From Delftia tsuruhatensis NBRC 16741 (GTDB lineage: Bacteria; Pseudomonadota; Gammaproteobacteria; Burkholderiales; Burkholderiaceae_C), in assembly GCF_001571325.1 (NCBI RefSeq), contig NZ_BCTO01000049.1, forward strand, positions 1-64,000: a stretch of DNA of 64,000 nucleotides, given 5' to 3'. How positions within the stretch are numbered: the stretch's first letter is position 1; the number at the start of each line of letters is the position of its first letter. Position numbers and translations under genes: made by a program. A model generated the notes under the pieces. It searched no databases. It saw only the letters and a list, made by a program, of their open reading frames with translations, and had not been told where the DNA came from. Below, piece by piece: positions 48,745 to 57,955 of this stretch.

Positions 48745-50320
48745 GGGCGCCTCCCTTGGTGGCACTCGGGGCGGCGTTCGGGGCGGCAGCACCGTCCCAC
48801 AGGCCGCTCATCCACTCGCCGATCTGCTGCACGGTGGCATCGGCCCGCGCCACGGAGGGCGACAGCCGGCCCTTGGCCACCACATGCAGGCGGTCACATA
48901 TCTCGAACAATTCGTCCAACTCCTCGCTGAGCACCAGCACGGCGCAGCCCTCGTCGCGCAATTGCAGGATGGCGCCGCGTATCTGCGCGGCCGCCCCCAC
49001 GTCCACCCCCCAGGTGGGCTGGGAGATGATGAGCAGCGCGGGCCTGGCATCGATCTCGCGGCCCACGATGAATTTCTGCAGGTTGCCGCCCGACAGCGAC
49101 TGCGCCGCCGCGTTGGGGCCGCCGGCCTTGACGTTGAAGCGCGCAATGATGGCGCGCGCCTGCTCCTGCAGCTGGCCCATGCGAATCCAGCCGCCTTTGC
49201 CCAGCGCGGTCTTGCGCGTCAGCAGCAGGTTGTGCGCCAGGCCCATGCTGGGCACGGCACCGCGGCCAAGACGCTCCTCCGGCACGAAGTGCAGGCCCAG
49301 CGCACGGCGCCGGCCGGGGCCCAGGCGCCCCGCCTCCCGGCCGGCAATCTGCACCATTTCGGGCGCTGCGCGCGTGTCCTCGCCGGACAGCGCATACAGC
49401 AATTCCTTCTGGCCATTGCCCGAGACACCGGCGATGCCCACGACTTCGCCCGCGCGCACATCGAGCTGTATGCCATGCAGGTCCACGCCGAAGGGCTCCG
49501 AGCGCGGCAGCGCCAGGCCCTGCACGCGCAGCACGCTGGCGCCGACCTGGGATTCGCGGTGCGTGAGCTCGGGCGGCTCCGAGCCGATCATCAGCCGCGA
49601 CAGCGAGGCATTGCTCTCCACGGCCGGATTGCACACGCCCGTCACCTGCCCGCCGCGCAGCACGGTACAGGCCGTGCACAGCGAGCGGATCTCGTGCAGC
49701 TTGTGGCTGATGTAGAGGATGGAGCAGCCCTCGGACGCCAGGCGGCGCAGCACCACGAAGAGCTTCTCCACCGCCTGCGGCGTGAGCACCGAGGTGGGCT
49801 CGTCAAGAATGAGCACGCGCGGGTGCGTGAGCAGGGCGCGGATGATTTCCACGCGCTGCATCTCGCCCACGCTCAGCGTGTGCACGGGGCGGTGGGGATC
49901 GACCTCCAGCCCGTAGTCATGCGCCGTGGACTCGATGCGCTGCACCACCTCGGCCAGCGGCAGGCTCTTGTCCAGGCCCAGCCAGACGTTCTCGGCCACG
50001 GACAGCGTGTCGAACAGGCTGAAATGCTGGAACACCATGGCGATGCCCAGCTGGCGCGCCTCCTGCGGGTTGCGGATGTGAACCGGCTTGCCATCGACCT
50101 CGATGCGGCCCTCGTCGGGCTTGACGGCGCCGTAGATGATCTTCATCAGCGTGGACTTGCCGGCGCCGTTCTCGCCCAGGATGGCATGCACTTCGCCGGC
50201 GCCCACGGTCAGCGAGATGCCGTTGTTGGCCACCACCGCCGGATAGCGCTTGGTGATGCCTGTCAGCTGAAGCCGCGGCGGCGCTGCTGCTGGCAGGGGG
50301 ACTGTATCGGGGGGATTCAT
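48731..50320 (-). CDS. Nucleoside/purine ABC transporter ATPase (two domains)
   Basis: A 529-residue tandem ATPase as used by BMP-type importers. Domain 1 has Walker A GENGAGKS, signature LSVGEMQRVEI and Walker B LILDEPTSVL. Domain 2 has a degenerate Walker A (GVSGNGQKEL) and signature LSGGNLQKFIV with LIISQPTWGVD, as is usual for the family. First gene of the transporter operon, 120 bp after the LysR gene. Confidence 0.94.
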   Translation of the reverse strand: MNPPDTVPLPAAAPPRLQLTGITKRYPAVVANNGISLTVGAGEVHAILGENGAGKSTLMKIIYGAVKPDEGRIEVDGKPVHIRNPQEARQLGIAMVFQHFSLFDTLSVAENVWLGLDKSLPLAEVVQRIESTAHDYGLEVDPHRPVHTLSVGEMQRVEIIRALLTHPRVLILDEPTSVLTPQAVEKLFVVLRRLASEGCSILYISHKLHEIRSLCTACTVLRGGQVTGVCNPAVESNASLSRLMIGSEPPELTHRESQVGASVLRVQGLALPRSEPFGVDLHGIQLDVRAGEVVGIAGVSGNGQKELLYALSGEDTRAAPEMVQIAGREAGRLGPGRRRALGLHFVPEERLGRGAVPSMGLAHNLLLTRKTALGKGGWIRMGQLQEQARAIIARFNVKAGGPNAAAQSLSGGNLQKFIVGREIDARPALLIISQPTWGVDVGAAAQIRGAILQLRDEGCAVLVLSEELDELFEICDRLHVVAKGRLSPSVARADATVQQIGEWMSGLWDGAAAPNAAPSATKGGAHVQA

Positions 50321-50440
50321 GGCTGGGATTGTCTTTCAATTTCTGCAACAAACTGGAACACAAGTCCTTGAAACCGCGTCGGCGGCCCTCATATCGGCCA
50401 TCACTTTGTTCACCCAAAAGGCGGTTCCTGTCGCCGTCGC

Positions 50441-51373
50441 CTAGCGGGCACGGGACATCAGCGCCACCTGCCGCACGGCGTCGCGCAGCCAGCGCGTGGA
50501 CGCGCCCATGTGCGTGCGGGCATGCCACAGCTGGTAGTACACCAGCGGCGCAAACTCCACCGGGCAAGGCAGGATCACCAGGGGCAGGCGCTGGCTGAAG
50601 CGCTCGCAGAACAGCCGCCCCGTGGTCAGCACCAGCAAGCTGGTGGCCACGATGTCGGGAATCAGGCTGAAATGCGCGCAGCGCGCCGCCACCTGGCGCT
50701 GCAGGCCCATGCGGGAGAGCTGGTCGTCGATCACGCCGCGCGCGCCCGGGTAGGTGGGCGTGGGCGCGATGTGCTCGGCCTCCAGCCACTGGGCCACGTC
50801 CCAGCCGCGGCGCACGGCCGGGTGCTGGGGGCTGACCAGGCAGACCACCTCGTCCTCGAACAGGCTGGCCATGTGCAGGCCCTGCGGCGGCTCGGGCCAG
50901 TTGCCGATCACCACGTCCACATCGCCCTGGGCCAGTTGCACCTCGTAGTGCGCGTCGCCGTTGAGGGCCAGGATGTCCACGGGGCAGCCGGGCGCCTCGG
51001 TCTTGAGATGGGCCACCAGGCGCGGCAGGAACAGCGGGTCCAGGTAGTCGCTGGCGGCGATGCGGAAGGTGCGCGTGGAGGTGCGGGGATCGAAATGCCG
51101 TGCATCGCTGAACAGGCCTTCGGCCGCGCGCAGGATGTCGGCCGCCGGCTGCACCATGCGCAGCCCGGCCTCGGTGGGCTGCATGTGCGCGCCCGAGCGC
51201 ACCAGCAGCGAATCGCCGGCCAGGTCGCGCAGGCGCTTGAGCGCGGCGGACACCGCCGGCTGGTGCATGCCCAGGCGCAATGCGGCACGCGAGACGCTGC
51301 GCTCGGTCAGCACCGTGTGCAGCACCCGTATCAGGTGCAGATCAATCTTGTCGAACAGGGCCTGGTCGCGCAT
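50441..51373 (-). CDS. LysR-family regulator
   Basis: A 310-residue LysR protein with HTH LHTVLTERSVSRAALRLGMH then QPAVSAALKRLRDLAGDSLLVR, and a C-terminal effector domain of the NodD/PA0477-like group (FRIAASDYLDPLFLPRLVAHL). It lies immediately upstream of the purine transporter operon on the same strand and divergent from the DUF6351 gene. It may control either; the ligand is unknown. Start at 51373; an ATG 12 bases upstream is an alternative. Confidence 0.9.
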   Translation of the reverse strand: MRDQALFDKIDLHLIRVLHTVLTERSVSRAALRLGMHQPAVSAALKRLRDLAGDSLLVRSGAHMQPTEAGLRMVQPAADILRAAEGLFSDARHFDPRTSTRTFRIAASDYLDPLFLPRLVAHLKTEAPGCPVDILALNGDAHYEVQLAQGDVDVVIGNWPEPPQGLHMASLFEDEVVCLVSPQHPAVRRGWDVAQWLEAEHIAPTPTYPGARGVIDDQLSRMGLQRQVAARCAHFSLIPDIVATSLLVLTTGRLFCERFSQRLPLVILPCPVEFAPLVYYQLWHARTHMGASTRWLRDAVRQVALMSRAR

Positions 51374-51649
51374 GTAGCGAAGCAATCAGCGAAAAAAAGA
51401 GCGGTCGCGCCGGGGACGCGCCGCAGGTCATGGGGAGCCCGCAGCGTAACCCAGCCATGACCCCCGCCAGCTAGATACAAGCACCAAGAATGCCCTGGGC
51501 AGGGGCGGTTAAACACTTGTGCACGCAGCACATGCAATATGCGAGCCAGTCGCCGGCAAACCATTGTCCAAACCTATACAGACTTCCAGGCTGTTAGCGT
51601 GATTCAATGAAATCGCTTCAAAAGGAAGTGGATTGCAGGAGACAAGACG

Positions 51650-53974
51650 ATGAAACAGCCAACCCCTTTTTCGGGCATGGTGGCCGCAGCCACGCTCGCC
51701 AGTGTGCTGACCGCCTGCGGCGGCAGCGGTGATTCAGGCCTGGGTGTCATCGAGATACGCAGCCTGTCCAACCGGGCCGACATGATCAGCGACGGCAATG
51801 CCTATATTGAAATTGTGCTGCCCAAGGGCAGCCCGCCCGGTGCGCTGAAGGTGGCGCTCAATGGCACGGATGTCACCGCCCGGTTCGCCCAGCGCGCCAA
51901 TGGCCGCATTCTGGGCCGGGTCGAGGGATTGAGGGTGGGCGCCAACACCCTCACCGCCACGGCGGCCGGCAGCGCGAGGGCACGGCTGGACATCACCAAC
52001 CATGGCCGGGGCGATCCCATCTTCGCCGGGCCGCAGACCGCGCCGTGGATCTGCGCCACGCGCAATGGCGCGCAAGCCACCGTTTCGGTGCCCGGCACGG
52101 CACTTTCGGCGACCGTGACCACGCGCGTCAGCGGTCTCGATACCGATCCGGTGGATGTCCAGTGCAATACCAGGACCCAGTACACCTACTACTACATGCC
52201 CAAGGCCAGGCAAGGCAGCGCCTGCACGATGGGTCCGGCAGGCGCCACGCCCTGCCATGTGGCCTACGACCCATCGCAGCGCCCGGCCGACAGCGAGATC
52301 GCCGACTTCACCAACGACCGCGGAGATACGGTCAAGCACCTGCTGCGCATGGAAACTGGCGTCATGGGCCGCGGCACCTACCAGATCCTGGCCTACCATG
52401 ACCCCGCGCTTGCCTGGACGCCCTGGGAGCCGCAAAAGGGATGGAACGGCAAGGTGCTGTGGCGATTCGGCGCAGCCGCTTCCGGCAATCGCTTCCAGGA
52501 GCCGGCGGTCAACCTCCTCGACCAGTTCAGCGGCAGCCTGCCGTTCGACCCCAACGCGCTCGCGGCAGGCCACATGGTCGTGAAAGCCATGCTGACCAAC
52601 CACCTGCACAACAACAACGAGTTGCTGGCCGCCGAGAACATGATGCGCATCAAGGAGCACCTGATCGAGAACTACGGCGAAGTGCGCTACACCATGGGCG
52701 ACGGCGACTCGGGTGGCTCCATGATGCAGACAGTGATCGCCTCCGCCATGCCGGGTCTGCTGCAGGGCATACAGACGGGGCTGAGCTATCCCGATGCGGT
52801 GTCCACCTGGATGGAAACACGCGACTGCGGCCTGCTGTCCAACTACTACAGGACGGCCGCAGGACAGGCACTGAGCGACACCGCGAAGGCCGCCATCAAT
52901 GGCCATCCGGCCAGCTACTGCGACAAATGGGTAGGGAGCTTCATCGCCCCCCAGAACCCCCGGCTGCCCGACAACTGCGGCGTGGGCTTTCCCGCCTCCA
53001 TCGTCTACGACCCGCGCACACGCGGCCAGGGCGTGCGCTGCTCGATCCACGACATGCTGGTCCCGGTGTTCGGGACGTTCAAGGACACCGACGGCCACAC
53101 CAAGCCGCAGCTGCCGTATGACAACACGGGCCTGCAGTACGGACTCAAGGCACTGCAGTCGGGCGCCATCGACGCGGAGGCTTTCGTGCAGCTCAACGAA
53201 GGCATCGGCAGCTACACCAACGACATGGACTGGACCGGCGGCACTGCGTCCAGGCCGGCAGCCCGCGAGCGGGCCGTGGCCAGCCTGCTGCCCAGGCTCT
53301 ACAGCAGTGGCCTCACCAGCAACGGCAGGAACCTGTCCCAGGTGGCCATCATCGACCTGCGGCCCGAGGGCGGCAGCGACATCCACATGACCTGGCGCAG
53401 CCTGCAGCAACGCGCACGGCTGGATGCCGCCAACGGCCACCATGACAACCACGTGATCCGCGCCAGCAAGGGCATGGTCCCGCTGCTGATCGCCCCTGCC
53501 ATGCGACGCGAGGCCTTTGTCATGATGGACCGCTGGCTGACCGCCGTGGAGCGCGACACCACCGGCGCGGCGCTGGCACAGAAAGTGGTGCGCAACAGGC
53601 CTTCGGATGTCAGGGATGGATGCATCGCCGCAACGGGAGCCGCCCCTTCGGATCTCGACAAAGTCCTGGCCCTGGACGACCCAGCCTGTCCCCTCAAGCC
53701 GACCCTGTCGCCACGCCAGGTGGCCGGAGGTCCGCTCGCGGAGGACATCTACCAGTGCCAGCTCAAGCCCCTTTCGTTCACCAGCCCGGAGTACGCCGGC
53801 ATCACCTTCAGCCCGGCCCAGCAAAAGCGCCTTGCCGCAGTGTTTGCGGCAGGAGTGTGCGACTGGAGCCAGGCCGGAACGGGCCAGAGCCAGGAGGCGG
53901 CCTTCCTGACCGATTTCAGTGCCGGCCCGGCGGGCACCAAGGCCGGGCCTGCGCCGGTCTCGCGCAACGATTGA
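51650..53974 (+). CDS. DUF6351 lipoprotein, probable secreted serine hydrolase
   Basis: A 774-residue lipoprotein with lipobox VLTACGG (Cys about residue 23). The rest matches the large DUF6351 family: IEIRSLSNRADMISDGNAYI, a WICATRNG block, GWNGKVLWRFGAAASGNRFQ, HLIENYGEVRYTMGDGDSGGS and LDLRPEGGSDIHMTWRS-like block (IIDLRPEGGSDIH). GDSGGS fits a GxSxG nucleophile elbow, and several Cys pairs are present, as expected for an exported hydrolase. The substrate is unknown; related proteins occur near polymer or ester degradation genes. AGGAG precedes the start. Confidence 0.82.
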   Translation: MKQPTPFSGMVAAATLASVLTACGGSGDSGLGVIEIRSLSNRADMISDGNAYIEIVLPKGSPPGALKVALNGTDVTARFAQRANGRILGRVEGLRVGANTLTATAAGSARARLDITNHGRGDPIFAGPQTAPWICATRNGAQATVSVPGTALSATVTTRVSGLDTDPVDVQCNTRTQYTYYYMPKARQGSACTMGPAGATPCHVAYDPSQRPADSEIADFTNDRGDTVKHLLRMETGVMGRGTYQILAYHDPALAWTPWEPQKGWNGKVLWRFGAAASGNRFQEPAVNLLDQFSGSLPFDPNALAAGHMVVKAMLTNHLHNNNELLAAENMMRIKEHLIENYGEVRYTMGDGDSGGSMMQTVIASAMPGLLQGIQTGLSYPDAVSTWMETRDCGLLSNYYRTAAGQALSDTAKAAINGHPASYCDKWVGSFIAPQNPRLPDNCGVGFPASIVYDPRTRGQGVRCSIHDMLVPVFGTFKDTDGHTKPQLPYDNTGLQYGLKALQSGAIDAEAFVQLNEGIGSYTNDMDWTGGTASRPAARERAVASLLPRLYSSGLTSNGRNLSQVAIIDLRPEGGSDIHMTWRSLQQRARLDAANGHHDNHVIRASKGMVPLLIAPAMRREAFVMMDRWLTAVERDTTGAALAQKVVRNRPSDVRDGCIAATGAAPSDLDKVLALDDPACPLKPTLSPRQVAGGPLAEDIYQCQLKPLSFTSPEYAGITFSPAQQKRLAAVFAAGVCDWSQAGTGQSQEAAFLTDFSAGPAGTKAGPAPVSRND

Positions 53975-54088
53975 GCTGCACCCTGCGCGAAGTCCCGCAG
54001 GGGTCCGGGGGCCGGTGATCAGGGTTTGCAGCGTGCCAATCCATGCAATGAAGCAGCAGACTTTCATTGAAGATTTGCATCAAGCACC

Positions 54089-54781
54089 ATGCAGCCGCCC
54101 ACGATCAACGCCGTCCTCAAGTCCGCGCCCTTTGCGCCCCACCTGAGCAGGGCCCACCTGCTCAGGTTGCGGCGGGAGGTGCTGTTGCGGCACATACCGG
54201 CCGGCGCCCCGCTTTGCCACAAGACGCACCGGGCCGGCCACTGGGCCGGCATCGTCCAGGGAGCGGTCAAGATCCATGCGCTGTCGCCTACCGGGCGCAG
54301 CACCACGCTGGCCACCTTTACCCCGGGTTGCTGGTTCGGCGAGGGCACACTGCTCAAGCACGAATGCTGGCCGTTCGACGCGACGGCGATCGAGGATACG
54401 CTGGTGGCACTGATGCCGGCCAGCACCTTTCACTGGCTGCTGGAGCGCAGCCTCGGCTTCAACCGCTTCCTGCTGGACCAGCTCAATGCGCGCCTGGGCC
54501 AGTTCATCGGCCGCTGCGAGCATGCGCGGCTGCACCATTCCAGCCGCCATGTGGCGCACTGCATCTCGGAGCTGACCGATTCGAGGCTGTATCCGGACAC
54601 CGGCAACCGGCACCTGGGCATGTCGCAGGAGGAGTTGGCCAGCCTGGCCGGCGTGTCGCGCCAGATCGTCAATCGCACCCTGGGAGAGCTGGAGGACATC
54701 GGAGCGGTCCGCGTCTCCTATGGGGCATTGACCCTGATCGATCCCGAGGGACTGCGGCGCTTCAGCGAATCCTTCGAATGA
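54089..54781 (+). CDS. Crp/Fnr-family transcriptional regulator 1
   Basis: A 230-residue regulator. cNMP-binding-like beta roll at residues about 25-120 (IVQGAVKIHALSPTGRSTTL, GCWFGEGTLLKHE) and C-terminal HTH_Crp (MSQEELASLAGVSRQIVNRTLGELEDIG). No Fnr-type N-terminal cysteine cluster, so it is more likely a nucleotide or redox-independent sensor. It is convergent with the GGDEF gene 16 bp away. Confidence 0.9.
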   Translation: MQPPTINAVLKSAPFAPHLSRAHLLRLRREVLLRHIPAGAPLCHKTHRAGHWAGIVQGAVKIHALSPTGRSTTLATFTPGCWFGEGTLLKHECWPFDATAIEDTLVALMPASTFHWLLERSLGFNRFLLDQLNARLGQFIGRCEHARLHHSSRHVAHCISELTDSRLYPDTGNRHLGMSQEELASLAGVSRQIVNRTLGELEDIGAVRVSYGALTLIDPEGLRRFSESFE

Positions 54782-54797
54782 GGCGCGGCCCCGGCGC

Positions 54798-57059
54798 TCA
54801 TGCGGCCTCCAGCACCTCGACGCGGTTGCGGCCCTTGCGCTTGGCCGCATAGCAGGCCATGTCGGCCGAGCGCAGCGCGCTGCTGACCGTGTGCTGGCGG
54901 GCATCGAGCACCACCATGCCGACGCTGGCGCCCATCAGGTAGCGCTGGCCCTCGTGCGCGCCTTCCCAGTCCTGCACGGCCATGCACAGGCTCTGCGCCA
55001 GCAGCATGCCCTGCTCGGCCGGGACGCCGGCCAGCAGCACGGCGAACTCGTCGCCGCCCAGGCGCGCCACCCAGCCCAAGGGCCGCACCACGCTGTCGAT
55101 CAGCCGGGCCATGTGGCACAGCACCTCGTCGCCGGCCGCATGGCCTCCCTGCTGGTTGACGTGGGCGAAGTGGTCCAGGTCCAGGAACAGGATTACGCCA
55201 TGGTGCGGCATGGGAGAAATGGCGACTTCGACCGCGGCCGTGGCCACGGCAGCAACCTCGGCGTCGGCTTGCGAGGAGGAGGCCTCTTCCTGCAGCGCCT
55301 CGGCGGGCAGGCGCTGGGCGGCGCTGCATTCCTGCAGCCATTCATGCAGGCGCATGGCAAAGGCCTCGCGGTTGGGCAGCAGGGTCAGCGGATCGTGCAT
55401 GGCCTTCCAGCCCGGCTGCTCGCGCACCAGACGCTGCATGGTCACGTCCTCGACCACCCAGACCAGGGTGGGATCGGCCGGCACCACGGCGCGTGGCTCC
55501 AGGCCGCGCTGCAGGCGCTGCAGGCTCTGGCCGTGCAGGCGCACCCAGATGGGGCGGCCGTCCTTGCGGACAAAGCACTGCTCGCTGTCGAACTGGCCGT
55601 ACATGTCCAGGTCCTTGCGCACACGCTCCAGCAACTGGGCGTGCGCAGCGTCGGAGGCGCACAGCTGGCGTATCGCCTGCCCCTGCAGTTCGCGCGGCGG
55701 ATATCCCAGCATGCGCGCGGCCTGCAGGCCCACCAGCTCCAGATGCGCCGCGTGCGTGACCACCAGGCCCACGGGCGCGTAGTCCATCAGCGTTTGCAGC
55801 TGCAGTTGCAGCCGGCCGACCTCGTGGGCCTGGTCCTGGCCCATCTGGCCCAGGCGGTGCAGGGCCTGCCACAGCGTGGAGGCCTCTCCCCAGGCATGGG
55901 TCCAGGGCATGCGCCAGCCGCCTTCCTCGGCATGGCCTGGCGCAGGCTCCGGCGCGGGATCGGGCTCTTCGGCCATCAGCCGCCCCTGGCTCGCCAGCCA
56001 TTGGCGTGCACTGCGATGCAAGGCGGCCATGGGTTCGGTGACCAGGATCAGCAGCAGCACCAGCAGCGCTGTGACCCCCGCGACGGCTGCCAGCAGCCAC
56101 CAGAGCACGCGCGGCGCCAGGCTGGGCGCAATGGCTTCCTCGGGGGTGATCCTGACCACCAGCCACTGCGGCAGCGGCATGCCGGCCGTCGTCACCAGGT
56201 AGCCGGCGCGACGCTGGGTATCGGGGCCCACCTGCAGGCCGCCGGCGGAAGGGTCCTGCAACCAGTCCGCGCCCAGGCCGGGCTCGGCCTCGGCGCGCGC
56301 CGTCCAGCGCGCGGGATCGGAGTGGGCCAGGATCTGCCCGTCGCGCTGCATGACCAGCAGCCGCCCTGCGGAGCGCGAAGGGTCGATGCCGGGCGGCAGC
56401 AGCGCCTGGCCGGACATGCGCACGCCCGCCGAAAGCACGCCGCTGACCGTGCCGTTGCCGGCGCGCAGCGGCACGGCGTACAGCAACTCCATCATTGCGG
56501 GATCGGCCCCCTTGCGGACCATGGTGGAGACCACGGGCTTGCCATCGGCCAGGCTGCGCCGCATCACGTCGCGCACGCCTTCGTCCAGATCGACCAGGGG
56601 TTCGGAGCGGCCGCCGCGCAGGCTCAATTGCAGTTGCCCACGCGCATCGGCCAGCTGCAATGTGTCGAACAGCCGCACGGATGCGTCTCCGCGCAGCATC
56701 TCGCCCATCAGGCGGCTGGGGTCGCCGCCCTGGTCGGCCATGCCCTGGGCCAGCACCCACAGCAGGCGCTGCTGCTGCTCCAGCCGCGAGGCCAGCATGC
56801 GCGCCACGGTATCGACCTCGTCGGCCTGCCGGGCCATGGCGCGCTCCAGCGTCTGCTGGCGCATGCTGTGCGATACCCACCAGGCACTGCCCAGGCCCAC
56901 CACAAGCACGGCCGCCGCGGCCAGCGCCAGCACCGTGCAGCGCATGGCACCCCAGCCTGTGGACGCGCGCGGCCACGAGGGCGAGTCCGGCTCCTGCGGA
57001 GCATCCTGGGATGCCAGCAGCGCCTGGAAAAAGGGGGATCGACGGGCGTCCAGTGACAT
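54798..57059 (-). CDS. Membrane-bound diguanylate cyclase with periplasmic sensor and PAS domain
   Basis: A 753-residue signalling protein. TM1 near residues 45-65, a long periplasmic dCache-like sensor (about 65-315), TM2 (VLWWLLAAVAGVTALLVLLL), a PAS domain (about 420-550) and a C-terminal GGDEF domain with intact LGGDEF (668-672), so it should make cyclic di-GMP. The start at 57059 gives MSLDARRSPFFQ; a longer frame has no start signal. It is flanked by two Crp/Fnr regulators. Confidence 0.9.
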   Translation of the reverse strand: MSLDARRSPFFQALLASQDAPQEPDSPSWPRASTGWGAMRCTVLALAAAAVLVVGLGSAWWVSHSMRQQTLERAMARQADEVDTVARMLASRLEQQQRLLWVLAQGMADQGGDPSRLMGEMLRGDASVRLFDTLQLADARGQLQLSLRGGRSEPLVDLDEGVRDVMRRSLADGKPVVSTMVRKGADPAMMELLYAVPLRAGNGTVSGVLSAGVRMSGQALLPPGIDPSRSAGRLLVMQRDGQILAHSDPARWTARAEAEPGLGADWLQDPSAGGLQVGPDTQRRAGYLVTTAGMPLPQWLVVRITPEEAIAPSLAPRVLWWLLAAVAGVTALLVLLLILVTEPMAALHRSARQWLASQGRLMAEEPDPAPEPAPGHAEEGGWRMPWTHAWGEASTLWQALHRLGQMGQDQAHEVGRLQLQLQTLMDYAPVGLVVTHAAHLELVGLQAARMLGYPPRELQGQAIRQLCASDAAHAQLLERVRKDLDMYGQFDSEQCFVRKDGRPIWVRLHGQSLQRLQRGLEPRAVVPADPTLVWVVEDVTMQRLVREQPGWKAMHDPLTLLPNREAFAMRLHEWLQECSAAQRLPAEALQEEASSSQADAEVAAVATAAVEVAISPMPHHGVILFLDLDHFAHVNQQGGHAAGDEVLCHMARLIDSVVRPLGWVARLGGDEFAVLLAGVPAEQGMLLAQSLCMAVQDWEGAHEGQRYLMGASVGMVVLDARQHTVSSALRSADMACYAAKRKGRNRVEVLEAA

Positions 57060-57179
57060 GACGCCCTCAATATATGCAGACCCGAAAGCCGTCCCACTGG
57101 GTGGAACCCGCGAACCAGTGGATACCCCGCCCCGCAAGGCCCGGCGCTTGCAGGCCGGCACCCGTCAGCGGCGTGGGAA

Positions 57180-57815
57180 TCAGCCTACCGCCAGCACCTC
57201 GAGCGCCGCAGGCTTGGGCAGATCGATGACATTGCCCCGGCCCGCGATGAGTCCATGTTCACGCAACTGGCGCAGCACGCGCGAGAAGGTCTCGGGCGCA
57301 ATGCCGAGCTGGGCGGCGATCAGCCGCTTGCGCAGGTGCAGCGTCACGCGCAGGCCGCCCGCCTCGTGCGGCATGGCATGGCGCAGCAGCCACTGTGCGC
57401 AGCGTGCCTCGGCATCCTTGGACAGGCGGCTCACGGCCAGCTCGGTCTGGGCGCAGTAGGCCTGGGCCATGTCCTGCAGCAGTTGCTGGGCGGGAGACGG
57501 CAGTTGCGAGACGGCCTGCAGGAAGTCGGCCTGGGGCAACTGCTGCACGCGGACATCGCTGTCGGCCAGCATGTCCAGGCTGCTGCCGCGCCGCTGCAGC
57601 ACAAAGGCCGCATCCAGCCAGGCCGGCCCCTCCACCACACCCAGCTGGTGGCGCATCTGCCCACCCTGGCCTATGCCCAGGAGCACGCGACCGCGTTCCA
57701 GATACATCACCGTATCCGGCGACTGCCGACGCAGCCTGAGCCAGGTACCCGCGGCCAACACCTGGGCGGAACCCGGCGCGAAGGCGAAAGCTTGCAAGGA
57801 AGACAGGGCGAACAT
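57180..57815 (-). CDS. Crp/Fnr-family transcriptional regulator 2
   Basis: A 211-residue regulator with a divergent sensory roll (VMYLERGRVLLGIGQGGQMRH) and an HTH_Crp (RLIAAQLGIAPETFSRVLRQ), the latter of the DNR/FixK-like type. It is divergent from the EAL-GGDEF gene, sharing a 140-bp control region, and 120 bp upstream of the GGDEF gene on the same strand. Regulation of cyclic-di-GMP genes is a reasonable inference. Confidence 0.88.
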   Translation of the reverse strand: MFALSSLQAFAFAPGSAQVLAAGTWLRLRRQSPDTVMYLERGRVLLGIGQGGQMRHQLGVVEGPAWLDAAFVLQRRGSSLDMLADSDVRVQQLPQADFLQAVSQLPSPAQQLLQDMAQAYCAQTELAVSRLSKDAEARCAQWLLRHAMPHEAGGLRVTLHLRKRLIAAQLGIAPETFSRVLRQLREHGLIAGRGNVIDLPKPAALEVLAVG

Positions 57816-57955
57816 GCACGCAACTTTGCCGGCTTTGCAGCCGCCGCGTTTTGAGCCACGTCAATCGGCCGCCAGCACGCACGCCGACAGGCGGCATACT
57901 TGTCACAAATATGTCACCAATGAAACGTAATGTATCCAACTGAAAAGTTGAGCCC

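Noticed and set aside
51734..54067. 777-codon minus-strand open frame opposite the DUF6351 gene
   Set aside because: The plus-strand product has a signal peptide, lipobox and family blocks; the antisense product has no recognisable feature.
54891..57056. 721-codon plus-strand open frame opposite the diguanylate cyclase gene
   Set aside because: Antisense shadow; the minus strand has TM, PAS and GGDEF motifs.
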